From the NCBI GenBank assembly GCA_937942475.1, contig CALDEP010000130.1:1-36721 (forward strand): a DNA stretch of 36,721 bases. The letters run 5' to 3'. This DNA comes from an uncultured Aureispira sp. (lineage in GTDB: Bacteria > Bacteroidota > Bacteroidia > Chitinophagales > Saprospiraceae). Shown here in pieces: positions 7,851-15,460 of this stretch. A model generated the notes under the pieces. It was not told the DNA's origin, ran no database searches, and saw only the letters and a program-made list of their open reading frames with translations. The first letter of the stretch is position 1. Every line of letters starts with the position of its first letter. The position numbers and the translations under genes are program-made.

Positions 7851-9371
7851 TTACTTTTTAAGAGGTAAACTTAATATGAACGTATTCTTGAAGCTTTCTT
7901 GCGAAAACTCTGTTGAGATGGTATTGTTAGTAACCATAATATAGTCCAAATCGATTCTATTTATGGCATGACCTGCTTGATATTCCGCATTGAATAGATC
8001 AACAAGGCGATACTGTCCTGAGACATCGTCTACGATACAAAGCGTCAGTATTTCGACCTTTTTATCTTTGTTTTTGGTATAACTATATAGCGTTTCTTCT
8101 GTTAAATGTTTGCTAGGTGGAATGGATAAACTGCCTTTGTCAATAACTTTTTTTATGCTGAAAAAATAGTGTTGATTATCAATTAATTGATACTTGAAAT
8201 TCGTGCTGTAATCAGGATCATTTTGAGGTAAGTTGGCCGTCCATTTTATATTTCTGTCCTTATCAAAACGTATGAGCAACCTGTTTTTGAAATAATCGAC
8301 AATAGCATTATAATAACCACCACCATTGGGGTATAAATTGGCATCATATTTCCGAACGGCTTTTTTATAAAACTCTTGCATAATCACCAACATACCACCA
8401 TCTTCACATGGACGAACACTAAATAGCAGCAAGTCTCTAAAATGATTTTTATTGGCAATGGAAGCATAGACATTCTTAGGCAAATCTATAACCGTAATGT
8501 TCTCAGGATCATTAAGGTCTTGAATGAAGAGTTGTTGACCTTTGTTGTAGGTACCCACTAAATTAACTTGGTCTTTAGTATTAAGGTACGTGTACACTTT
8601 GCCCCATTTTGCGTGTTCTTTAGGGCTTTTTTCTTCCACTACTTCCTTGTTTAGTTTTAATTTAAGAAATTTGTGCGCACCTGTTTCATCGTGTTTGGTG
8701 ATAATATAAGGCGTGGCATAGTTGGTCACAAAAATAAATTTAGTGCTTTCATTCATACGGTCATAGGGGAATTTAACCGTTCCTTGCTCAAAAATTTCAA
8801 AATTATCTTGATAAATAAGGCATTTTACCTTTCTTGAAGACGTCTGATTATTGTCATTCTCCAAATAATAATAAACCATCAAAAAGGAACTGTCCTCTGA
8901 GAAGCAATATTTATATTGATCTAGCTGTCTAACTTTCATTCGATCTAATTCTACCTCTTCGCTGATGTCTCCTGTTTCAAAGTCAATTAATCTATAATGG
9001 AGGCTATTAAAAACCCTTGCATCATCCTTTCGGTTGTTTCTTTTTGTGTACAAGATGGCATAATTCTCTCCAAACTTAGAAACGCTTAACACGTTAATAT
9101 CTCTTGAAGCAATTACAGGATCAGGAGGAGTCTTGTTCATTTCATTGCTCTCTGTATCAAAGCGGTAAATTTCAATTTCCCTACGAACAAGTTTTACGGT
9201 ATAAATATACCTATCATCCGTAAAAACATATTTATCTCCATAAACACGATCATAGATGTTGGAAGCCTTAATTTTATTGATGTTGATTAAAGAATCTGCC
9301 GTAGCCTTTTGACAATGGGCCTTGGAATGGTGAATGACTTGTAATAAAAGAACGAACAAAAATAGTTTCAT
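7851..9371 (-). CDS. Secreted protein of unknown function
   Basis: A 506-residue protein with a signal peptide (KLFLFVLLLQVIHH, predicted cut after AHC or soon after). I recognise no family. The mature part is rich in beta-strand-like stretches with alternating aromatic and polar residues and short motifs such as YRLIDFETGD, LIRFDKDRNIKW and LCIVDDVSG that look like blades of an irregular beta-propeller, but no strict repeat is visible. It would act in the periplasm or at the cell surface. The palindromic element follows its stop codon by 11 bp, and a -7 promoter box is found upstream. The gene calls as real because of length, signal peptide and promoter. Confidence 0.75.
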   Translation of the reverse strand: MKLFLFVLLLQVIHHSKAHCQKATADSLININKIKASNIYDRVYGDKYVFTDDRYIYTVKLVRREIEIYRFDTESNEMNKTPPDPVIASRDINVLSVSKFGENYAILYTKRNNRKDDARVFNSLHYRLIDFETGDISEEVELDRMKVRQLDQYKYCFSEDSSFLMVYYYLENDNNQTSSRKVKCLIYQDNFEIFEQGTVKFPYDRMNESTKFIFVTNYATPYIITKHDETGAHKFLKLKLNKEVVEEKSPKEHAKWGKVYTYLNTKDQVNLVGTYNKGQQLFIQDLNDPENITVIDLPKNVYASIANKNHFRDLLLFSVRPCEDGGMLVIMQEFYKKAVRKYDANLYPNGGGYYNAIVDYFKNRLLIRFDKDRNIKWTANLPQNDPDYSTNFKYQLIDNQHYFFSIKKVIDKGSLSIPPSKHLTEETLYSYTKNKDKKVEILTLCIVDDVSGQYRLVDLFNAEYQAGHAINRIDLDYIMVTNNTISTEFSQESFKNTFILSLPLKK

Positions 9372-9406
9372 GTGCTTTTGGGTTTTTATAAAATGACTGC
9401 TTGTTA

Positions 9407-9414
9407 CAAAGATA
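9407..9414 (-). promoter_or_regulatory. -7 promoter element for the 7851-9371 gene
   Basis: TATCTTTG on the - strand fits TAnnTTTG and lies 35 bp before the ATG. No good TTTG is seen at the -33 position. Confidence 0.45.
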
Positions 9415-9478
9415 GAAAAACTAGCCTTGAAATTAAGACAAGCGACAAAGCTATTTGTAGGCGTTTTACTTAAAATTT

Positions 9479-9562
9479 ATGGTTCTTTTGCAAACTTCTC
9501 ACGCAGTAAATTGTGTGGAGTTTAAAATATAGGCTATCTTTTAACAGTTATGAATTGGGATA
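9479..9562 (+). repeat. Interspersed repeat, 84-bp copy 1
   Basis: Nearly identical to 17100-17184, with about four to five mismatches. It contains the core CACGCAGTAAATTGTGTGG, the same core that forms the outer arms of the palindrome at 7628-7840, and ends with ACAGTTATGAATTGGGATAT. Confidence 0.85.
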
Positions 9563-9587
9563 TAAGTTTTAAGTAGAAAGTCGTAAG

Positions 9588-9770
9588 TACACTGTAACAA
9601 AAGTTATAAATAATAAAATACAAATGCTCTTGTAGTGTAAGCCTGCTTCGTGCCTTGCAGAGACAGCCCTAGTTTAAAGACTGGTTGTCTCTGCGAGGTA
9701 CGAAGCAGGCCTGTCCAGTATTTACTTCAAAAATTACTCTATTCTATTAAAAATTAATGTTACACTGTAA
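9588..9770. repeat. MITE-like hairpin element with terminal TACACTGTAA
   Basis: A 25-bp stem (9641-9665 with 9686-9710, GCCTGCTTCGTGCC at one end, two mismatches that can be G-U pairs) closes a 20-nt loop. The identical 10-mer TACACTGTAA lies at both ends (9589-9598 and 9761-9770). Because that 10-mer is nearly palindromic it can be read as terminal inverted repeats or as a target duplication. The stem is much more GC-rich than its surroundings. Confidence 0.7.
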
Positions 9771-10200
9771 TAAGTCTAGATTACTAAAAGAACAAAGGTA
9801 CAAAAGAATAAATAGAGCAACTGCGTTTTTGTTCAAATGAATGTAATAATTGTTGGAATAAAAGCTTGGTAGATGTTTCATATTGATAAGCTACAATTCA
9901 TGAACTCAAATCAACAGTTCGTAAATTCCCCCTTGTTTAAAAGAATTACCTGTGCTACTTTTAGTCTCTGAAAGAATTCACCGTTTTTTTTTCTGTATTT
10001 CTATAACAATAGAAAAATTTCATTCCTCAATTAATTATTAATTCGAATCAGGAGTTTGGTTTTTAAAATAGATTGACAGTCAGTAAGTTAGATTTTACAG
10101 AATTAAGAACCTTTCAAATTTTTGATTATAGTAACTTGACATTCAATGTCTATTTTAATCCCTGATTCGCATTATTATACAATCTTCACAAATTAAACTT
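9771..10200. other. Intergenic stretch with no clear gene
   Basis: AT-rich DNA upstream of the propeller gene. No open frame of credible length, no tRNA and no clear -7 box were found. The last ~150 bp probably hold the promoter of the 10201 gene. Confidence 0.5.
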
Positions 10201-11913
10201 ATGTTTTTAAGAATTAAAAATTTAATCGCCTTGTTGTGCCTAATTTCAAGTGTTCAAATGTTAGGTCAAGTGCAACTAGGAAGTGACATTTTGGGAACAG
10301 CACAAGATGCATTTGGAAAAAGGATGGCTCTTTCTGCAGACGGTAGAAGAGTGGCTAGTGCTGGTCCGAACAATAACGCAGGTGGTTCTAATGCTGGTCA
10401 TGTAAAAGTACATGAATACCAAGCGTCCTCTTCTACTTGGGTGCAAGTCGGTAGCGATATCAATGGAACAACTGCTGGGGAGCAAGCAGGTTCTGGGCTA
10501 TCACTTTCAGGGGATGGAAAACGTCTTGTAGTGCTTTCTCCTCACTATGTAAATGCTGGCTATTTGTCAGGACAGGTCAAGGTTTTTCAGGAAAACAATG
10601 GTACTTGGGCACAATTAGGCAATAGTATTACAGGGCAATCAACGGAACAACTTCATTATTCAGTGGCTATTTCTAATGATGGAAAACGAATAGCGATTGG
10701 TACAAAACATAATAAAGTAAAGGTATTTCAGGAGACGAATGGTGTTTGGATACAAGTTGGTTCTACTATTGCTGGTGGAGGAATCTTTGGCTTCAGCGTC
10801 TCTCTTTCGAGCGATGGCAAACGCCTAGCTGTTGGAGCCCCTAATCAGAATACTACTAATGGAGTTGGAACAGGGCAGGCTAAAGTTTTTGAAGAAAATA
10901 ATGGTACTTGGACGGCAATTGGTGCTGCTATTATTGGTGACGTGAATGCGGACCAGGCAGGTTCTTCGGTAGCACTTTCTGGAGATGGAAAACGTGTGGT
11001 TGTTGGTGCGCCTTACAATAGTATTTCTGTAGAGAAAGGGCAAGTACGTATTTTTGGCGAAAATGGAGGTATTTGGACTCAGGTAGGCGCAGATATTATT
11101 GGTGAAAATAACATGGATCACTTTGGACGCTTTGTTTCAATCAGTGCGAATGGAAAACGAATCATTGCAGGAGCTATTGATAATAGTGCTAATGGTTCTG
11201 ATGCAGGTCATGCTAGAGTTTATCAAGAGGCTGGAGGTACTTGGGCACAAGTTGGGAGTGATTTAGATGGCGTTGCCGCTCGAAATCATGCAGGAAATTG
11301 CGTGGGGATTTCTGCAGATGGTCATACTGTAGGATTTGGTGCTCCAGGGCATAATAATAATGTTGGACAGGTACGTATTTTTGGTATTCCAATTGCTCCA
11401 GGATGTGTGGAGTCTAAAAGTATTGTTGGTCACTATTGTAAGCGAAGAGCTAGTCTATTAGAGCCAATAAGAGTAGTCAATACAAAAGAAGTGGTACTGG
11501 AAATTGGCAGTCAAGGAACACTTCCTAGTGGAGCTTCTTGTACTGGGTCACCAGTTACTTGGACGCATTTTAATATCAAAACAGAATCTTTTGCTGCTTC
11601 TGGAGCAATGACAACGCCTGTGGCACAGCAAACCGTTAATAATACACCTGTTAGTAGTTTGTATAGTATAGCAGGTTCTACTTCCTTGTTTTATCACCTC
11701 CCTCTTTCGGCTATCGCTCCAATGATACAAAGTCTATCTGGATCAAATACTTATCGCCTAAGAGTGACGTTAACAGGAGTGAATGGAAGCGTTGTAAGTG
11801 CGCATAGTACAGAGTATGTTTTAAATGTGAGTACAGATATCGTTCATCTGTGTACTAGTGTCAATACTACTATTCAACCCCAAAAACAAGTTTCAAAAAT
11901 GAAAAGTCGCTAA
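10201..11913 (+). CDS. Secreted seven-repeat beta-propeller protein (FG-GAP-like)
   Basis: A 570-residue protein with a signal peptide (about 1-22, ending LGQ). Residues about 25-395 are seven tandem repeats of about 50 residues, each with a core such as SVSLSSDGKRLAVGAP, then GQ/GH-VK/RVF, then GTWxQVG. Seven copies predict a closed seven-bladed propeller like that of integrin-alpha FG-GAP domains; Asp and Asn in the DG/NG turns may bind Ca2+. The C-terminal ~170 residues begin with a cysteine-containing segment (PGCVESKSIVGHYCKRR) and look like a beta-sandwich. No T9SS sorting domain is visible at the end. The likely role is adhesion or binding at the surface; this is inference. Confidence 0.82.
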   Translation: MFLRIKNLIALLCLISSVQMLGQVQLGSDILGTAQDAFGKRMALSADGRRVASAGPNNNAGGSNAGHVKVHEYQASSSTWVQVGSDINGTTAGEQAGSGLSLSGDGKRLVVLSPHYVNAGYLSGQVKVFQENNGTWAQLGNSITGQSTEQLHYSVAISNDGKRIAIGTKHNKVKVFQETNGVWIQVGSTIAGGGIFGFSVSLSSDGKRLAVGAPNQNTTNGVGTGQAKVFEENNGTWTAIGAAIIGDVNADQAGSSVALSGDGKRVVVGAPYNSISVEKGQVRIFGENGGIWTQVGADIIGENNMDHFGRFVSISANGKRIIAGAIDNSANGSDAGHARVYQEAGGTWAQVGSDLDGVAARNHAGNCVGISADGHTVGFGAPGHNNNVGQVRIFGIPIAPGCVESKSIVGHYCKRRASLLEPIRVVNTKEVVLEIGSQGTLPSGASCTGSPVTWTHFNIKTESFAASGAMTTPVAQQTVNNTPVSSLYSIAGSTSLFYHLPLSAIAPMIQSLSGSNTYRLRVTLTGVNGSVVSAHSTEYVLNVSTDIVHLCTSVNTTIQPQKQVSKMKSR

Positions 11914-11985
11914 AGTGAAGTAGTTTTAAAATACAGAAAAGGCTGTTAAAAGGTGTTTATTCTTTAGCAGCATCAACTTATCTAT

Positions 11986-12027
11986 AAAAATGAGTCATCC
12001 CTTAAATCGGGGCTGGCTCATTTTTTT
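11986..12027 (+). terminator. Terminator after the propeller gene
   Basis: The imperfect stem AAATGAGTCATCCC / GGGGCTGGCTCATTT, with G-U pairs and a short loop, is followed by T7. It lies about 75 bp after the stop codon. Confidence 0.65.
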
Positions 12028-12283
12028 GCCATTTATTATGAATAACAGTATTATGAAAACAATATTAATTCTAAAAAAAATAGCAAACCTAAGCGTCTAT
12101 TTATTTGATTATTAATGCTTTATTTCTAGTTTTTGGAGTTGGCGAAGCTTTTTTGAAGATATAGAATATAACTTTATATTAAAGTATTGGAGGAGACAAT
12201 TATAAATAAAGCCGAATAACTCTTATTTTACCTCCCTAAATAAGATTGTTCCTTGATTGACAGAGAACTACAGTACCAAAATT
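12028..12283. other. Intergenic stretch upstream of the PgpH-like gene
   Basis: AT-rich DNA with no open frame and no repeat that I can see. A TTG codon at 12257 is in frame with the gene and is an alternative start. Confidence 0.4.
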
Positions 12284-14419
12284 ATGAGTTTAAAAATAAT
12301 ACAGAATTCAATTAATAGCATACCACAGATTGTGCGATTCATTTTGTTAGGAATGTTGGCTTTGTTTATTAGCCTGTTCTTTCCTACAAATTTGAATTTT
12401 GATTATGACTTTGAACAAGGCAAACGTTGGAAACACAACGATTTGAAAGCTCCTTTTGATTTTCCAATTAAGAAAACAGCAGAAGAGATTAGCCAAGAGC
12501 GTAACCAGATTGCCAAACAAATTGTTCCTTATTATCGTTGGGATAAAGACGTTGTTTTAACTCAAAAGCAAGCGTTCGAAAAGGCTTTTCAAACCACTTG
12601 GGCACTTTACGAACCCCTTAATGATGCCAAAAAGCATTTAGATTCTTTAGAATATGTTCAATTTGGCTTAGAAGTTTTAGATCAAATATATGCCAAGCGT
12701 TTGATCGAATTGCAGCCAGAACATCTTGAGCAAGAAGAAGTCTTTGTGTTTGAATTATTAGATGGAAATGTAGCTTTGGGGGAATACACCGTTCAAGATG
12801 TTTTTACAAATAAGGCTGCCATCCAATTTCTAGTAGATACCTTATACAGTGTAGAAGAAAACCTAACAGAATCCAAATTTTTGTCTGATTTGTTAGAACA
12901 AATTTTAGTGGTTCCCAATATTGTTTTTGACAGCGTCGTCACCCGAAAATCCCTAGAAAATGCTTTTAACAGCGTTTCGCCTTATAGAGGCATGGTCAAG
13001 GCAGGAGACCCTATTATCACTAGAGATCGCTTGATCGATTCGGTCGCTTATTCTAAGTTGATTTCATACAAAACAAAATATGACCAAGAGATTAATCAAC
13101 ATAAAAACAGCTGGTTAATTTATTTGGGTTATTTAGCCTTGACAGTTGCTTTAATTGCGATATTTGCTTTGTTTATGCAGTTTTATGCGCCAGAGGTTTT
13201 TAATAATTTACGGCATTTTTCCTTGATTTTGTTAATCGTAGCAGGCTATGCTTATTTAGCCTATGTGGTACACGATACCTATATATTGGATTTGTATGTC
13301 ATTCCTTTTTGTATCATTCCAATTATTATCATTAATTTCTTTAATGCTCAATTGGCTTTGTTTACCCATGTGATTATTGTTTTATTGATAAGCATGTTGT
13401 TATCCTTAGATTATCATTTTATACTAATTCAAATTTTAGTAGGAATGGTTGCGGTTGTTAATAAATTAAAAACTAGGCATTTGTCAGACTTTTTTGTCTC
13501 TTTGTTGTATATAGGAATTGCTTATGCTGCTGGGTTTATTAGTTTAGAAATCATTCATGCTGGAACTATTTTTCCAATTGTTTCTGCCAACGGAACGGTG
13601 ATAGAAGAAGGCGTGCGTTGGGATATGTTGGGTTGGGTTTTGTTTAATGTCTTTCTGACGCTATTGTCTTATCCTTTGATTCCGCTTTTTGAAAAGTTAT
13701 TTGGCTTGACCTCGGACATTACTTTAGTGGAGTTGGCAGACATGGATAATCGCTTGTTGAAAGATTTGTCCATTAAAGCTCCTGGAACCTTGCAACATTC
13801 TTTGCAAGTAGCGAATCTATCCGAAGCCGCAGCCAAAGTTATTGGAGCCAATTCTTTGTTGGTAAAAGTAGCGGCGCTCTATCACGATATTGGTAAAATG
13901 TCAGCTCCTCAATATTATATTGAAAATCAGAATGATGAGAATCCGCATTGTAAATTAACCCATTTAGAAAGCGCTCAAATGATTATTAGACATGTAACAG
14001 AGGGCGTTCGATTGGCTAAGAAAAATCGACTACCAACGGTTTTAATCGACTTTATTTTGACCCATCATGGAACAACTAGGGTGGAGTATTTTTATAGAAC
14101 CTGCCAAAAAGAAAACCCTGATTTGGACGTTGATCCTACTAATTTCACTTATCCTGGACCCAAGCCAAAAACCAAAGAACAGGCCATCATGATGATGGCA
14201 GACTCTTTGGAGGCTGCTTCAAAGAGCTTAAAATCTCCAACAGAAGAGGATATTAATCATCTAGTAGATAAGATTATTCAAGGAAAAATAACGATGGGGC
14301 AGTTGGAAAATACCAATTTGTCTTTTCGAGAATTAGAAGAGGTGAAAAAAGTCTTTAAGCAATTACTAAAAAGCATGAACCATGTTCGAATTGTTTATCC
14401 TGATGATGAAGCCGCTTAA
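12284..14419 (+). CDS. 7TM-HD family membrane phosphodiesterase (PgpH-like)
   Basis: A 711-residue membrane enzyme. An N-terminal membrane segment (about 17-33) is followed by an extracytoplasmic 7TMR-HDED domain to about residue 275, seven transmembrane helices to about 470, and a cytoplasmic HD hydrolase domain. Metal-binding residues are visible: His505 (TLQHSLQ), His534-Asp535 (YHDIGK), His594/595 (THHGTT) and Asp640 (MMADSLEA). PgpH proteins of this architecture hydrolyse cyclic di-AMP to pApA and so control potassium and osmotic balance; that activity is inferred from family. I chose the ATG at 12284; a TTG at 12257 would add nine residues. The remains of a sorting domain begin almost directly after its stop codon. 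Confidence 0.9.
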   Translation: MSLKIIQNSINSIPQIVRFILLGMLALFISLFFPTNLNFDYDFEQGKRWKHNDLKAPFDFPIKKTAEEISQERNQIAKQIVPYYRWDKDVVLTQKQAFEKAFQTTWALYEPLNDAKKHLDSLEYVQFGLEVLDQIYAKRLIELQPEHLEQEEVFVFELLDGNVALGEYTVQDVFTNKAAIQFLVDTLYSVEENLTESKFLSDLLEQILVVPNIVFDSVVTRKSLENAFNSVSPYRGMVKAGDPIITRDRLIDSVAYSKLISYKTKYDQEINQHKNSWLIYLGYLALTVALIAIFALFMQFYAPEVFNNLRHFSLILLIVAGYAYLAYVVHDTYILDLYVIPFCIIPIIIINFFNAQLALFTHVIIVLLISMLLSLDYHFILIQILVGMVAVVNKLKTRHLSDFFVSLLYIGIAYAAGFISLEIIHAGTIFPIVSANGTVIEEGVRWDMLGWVLFNVFLTLLSYPLIPLFEKLFGLTSDITLVELADMDNRLLKDLSIKAPGTLQHSLQVANLSEAAAKVIGANSLLVKVAALYHDIGKMSAPQYYIENQNDENPHCKLTHLESAQMIIRHVTEGVRLAKKNRLPTVLIDFILTHHGTTRVEYFYRTCQKENPDLDVDPTNFTYPGPKPKTKEQAIMMMADSLEAASKSLKSPTEEDINHLVDKIIQGKITMGQLENTNLSFRELEEVKKVFKQLLKSMNHVRIVYPDDEAA

Positions 14420-14430
14420 ATGCAATTGGG

Positions 14431-14601
14431 GGAACGGTTCGTTTATTTGATTTTAATGGTCGTGCATTATACCAAAAGCAATCGATTAGAAACGCTATTC
14501 ACCAAGTGAAGTTAGATTTAGTTTCGGGCATTTATTTTGTGGAAATATACTGGCACAGTATCACCATGCTCCTGGAAATAAAAGTAATCAAATCAGAATG
14601 A
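14431..14601 (+). pseudogene. Remnant of a T9SS type A C-terminal sorting domain
   Basis: An open stretch of about 56 codons with no start codon in frame, ending at TGA 14599-14601. Its translation begins GTVRLFDFNGRALYQKQS and continues with LDLVSGIYFVEI and a final EIKVIKSE. The pattern (LFDxNGR, then S-G-I-Y-F-V, then K-V-I-K) is the hallmark of the Por/T9SS C-terminal signal that exports Bacteroidota proteins to the surface. All of the cargo protein is missing. It starts 12 bp after the PgpH-like stop codon, which suggests a deletion that fused the tail of another gene to this spot. Confidence 0.72.
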
Positions 14602-14619
14602 TGAATGGGGCTGGTCTAA

Positions 14620-14778
14620 AGTGAAAAACATAAAAATCCTTATCTACGTATAGGAAAGAGATCTCCTACAGGGGAACCTAGTCACTATAAACCAAATGGA
14701 ACAAAGGTTGATAATAATTTAAATAATTATTATGAAGAAACCCATCATGTTATTAAAGAAATAAAAAAAGGATCTTAA
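14620..14778 (+). pseudogene. C-terminal remnant of an unidentified protein, possibly a secreted toxin domain
   Basis: Open frame of 52 codons after an in-frame TAA at 14617, without an ATG, ending at TAA 14776-14778. The translation includes YLRIGKRSPTGEPSHYKPNG and ends EETHHVIKEIKKGS. It has no family that I recognise. A basic, His-containing C-terminus placed 12 bp before a small gene resembles the tip of a polymorphic toxin followed by its immunity gene, but this is inference from context. Confidence 0.4.
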
Positions 14779-14790
14779 ATTAGAAGAAAA

Positions 14791-15117
14791 ATGTCATTAG
14801 ATATAACGGCTTTAAATGAGCAAAAACGAATTCTTTTTTACATGTTAGAGAATTTTAATACTGAAGTATCTCAAAATTCTTTACAAGAAACGATAATTAC
14901 TTTTTTAGTTTATTCATCTTTTTATTCAAACTCTGAAAAGAAGAAAGAAGAAAGAAGGTTAATGTTTAATAAAAAAGAATTAGAAATATTAGAAAAAATT
15001 GAGGCTCTACTATTAAGTATAAACTATGACGGTTTCATTTTAAAAGAAAAAGATAAGGAAATTTTATTGAACTATAAAAATCAAGTTTTGAAAAAAGGTA
15101 TTCCACCGAGAGAGTAG
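14791..15117 (+). CDS. Small helical protein, possible orphan immunity protein
   Basis: A 108-residue, soluble, mostly alpha-helical protein rich in Lys, Glu and Leu, without signal peptide or membrane segment. I recognise no family. It follows the 14620-14778 fragment by 12 bp on the same strand, the spacing usual for a toxin and its immunity gene, and its frame is intact whereas its neighbour is broken. Orphan immunity genes often outlive their toxin. The base composition (very AT-rich, poly-A runs) is more extreme than that of the neighbouring pgpH-like gene, which fits recent acquisition. The function is unproved. Confidence 0.6.
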   Translation: MSLDITALNEQKRILFYMLENFNTEVSQNSLQETIITFLVYSSFYSNSEKKKEERRLMFNKKELEILEKIEALLLSINYDGFILKEKDKEILLNYKNQVLKKGIPPRE

Positions 15118-15175
15118 CGATCTAGTATTGCGCCAGTAGCAAAAGGCTACCATTACACTAGTCGCTACATTCTCT
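15109..15175. repeat. Nested hairpin at the 3' end of the 14791 gene
   Basis: Outer arms 15109-15127 and 15157-15175 (AGTAGCGATCTAGT with ACTAGTCGCTACATT) pair over about 17 of 19 bases. Inside, GTAGC-AAAAG-GCTAC forms a second small hairpin. The outer left arm overlaps the last codons of the gene. It may stop transcription, though it has no T run. Confidence 0.6.
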
Positions 15176-15384
15176 TATCAATAGGCTGTTTTGCATTGGT
15201 TTGAACGTTCCTTGATTCTTTTAGCAGCAGCTAAGCAATAGACCTAAATTAACAAATTGTTAAATATAACTTTAAATTATTTTATTTTTTCAGGTTTTAA
15301 TTTTGATAATCAAGACCTTTAGGGCATTTGAAGGCAAAGGAAAAATTCACATAGAATTCATATAGAATAGGAGCTAAAAAATAG
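15176..15384. other. Intergenic stretch with no clear gene
   Basis: AT-rich spacer before the PilJ-repeat gene. No open frame or repeat is seen. Confidence 0.4.
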
Positions 15385-15416
15385 CTTGATAAGGACTTAT
15401 AAAAGTTGTAATTTTG
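15385..15416 (+). promoter_or_regulatory. Probable promoter of the PilJ-repeat gene
   Basis: TAATTTTG at 15409-15416 matches TAnnTTTG. CTTG at 15385-15388 is one base from the -33 TTTG, with a 20-nt spacer. The ATG follows about 45 bp downstream. Confidence 0.5.
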
Positions 15417-15460
15417 TACTACATAGAATCTAATAAGTACACTCTTACAATCATCTAATC

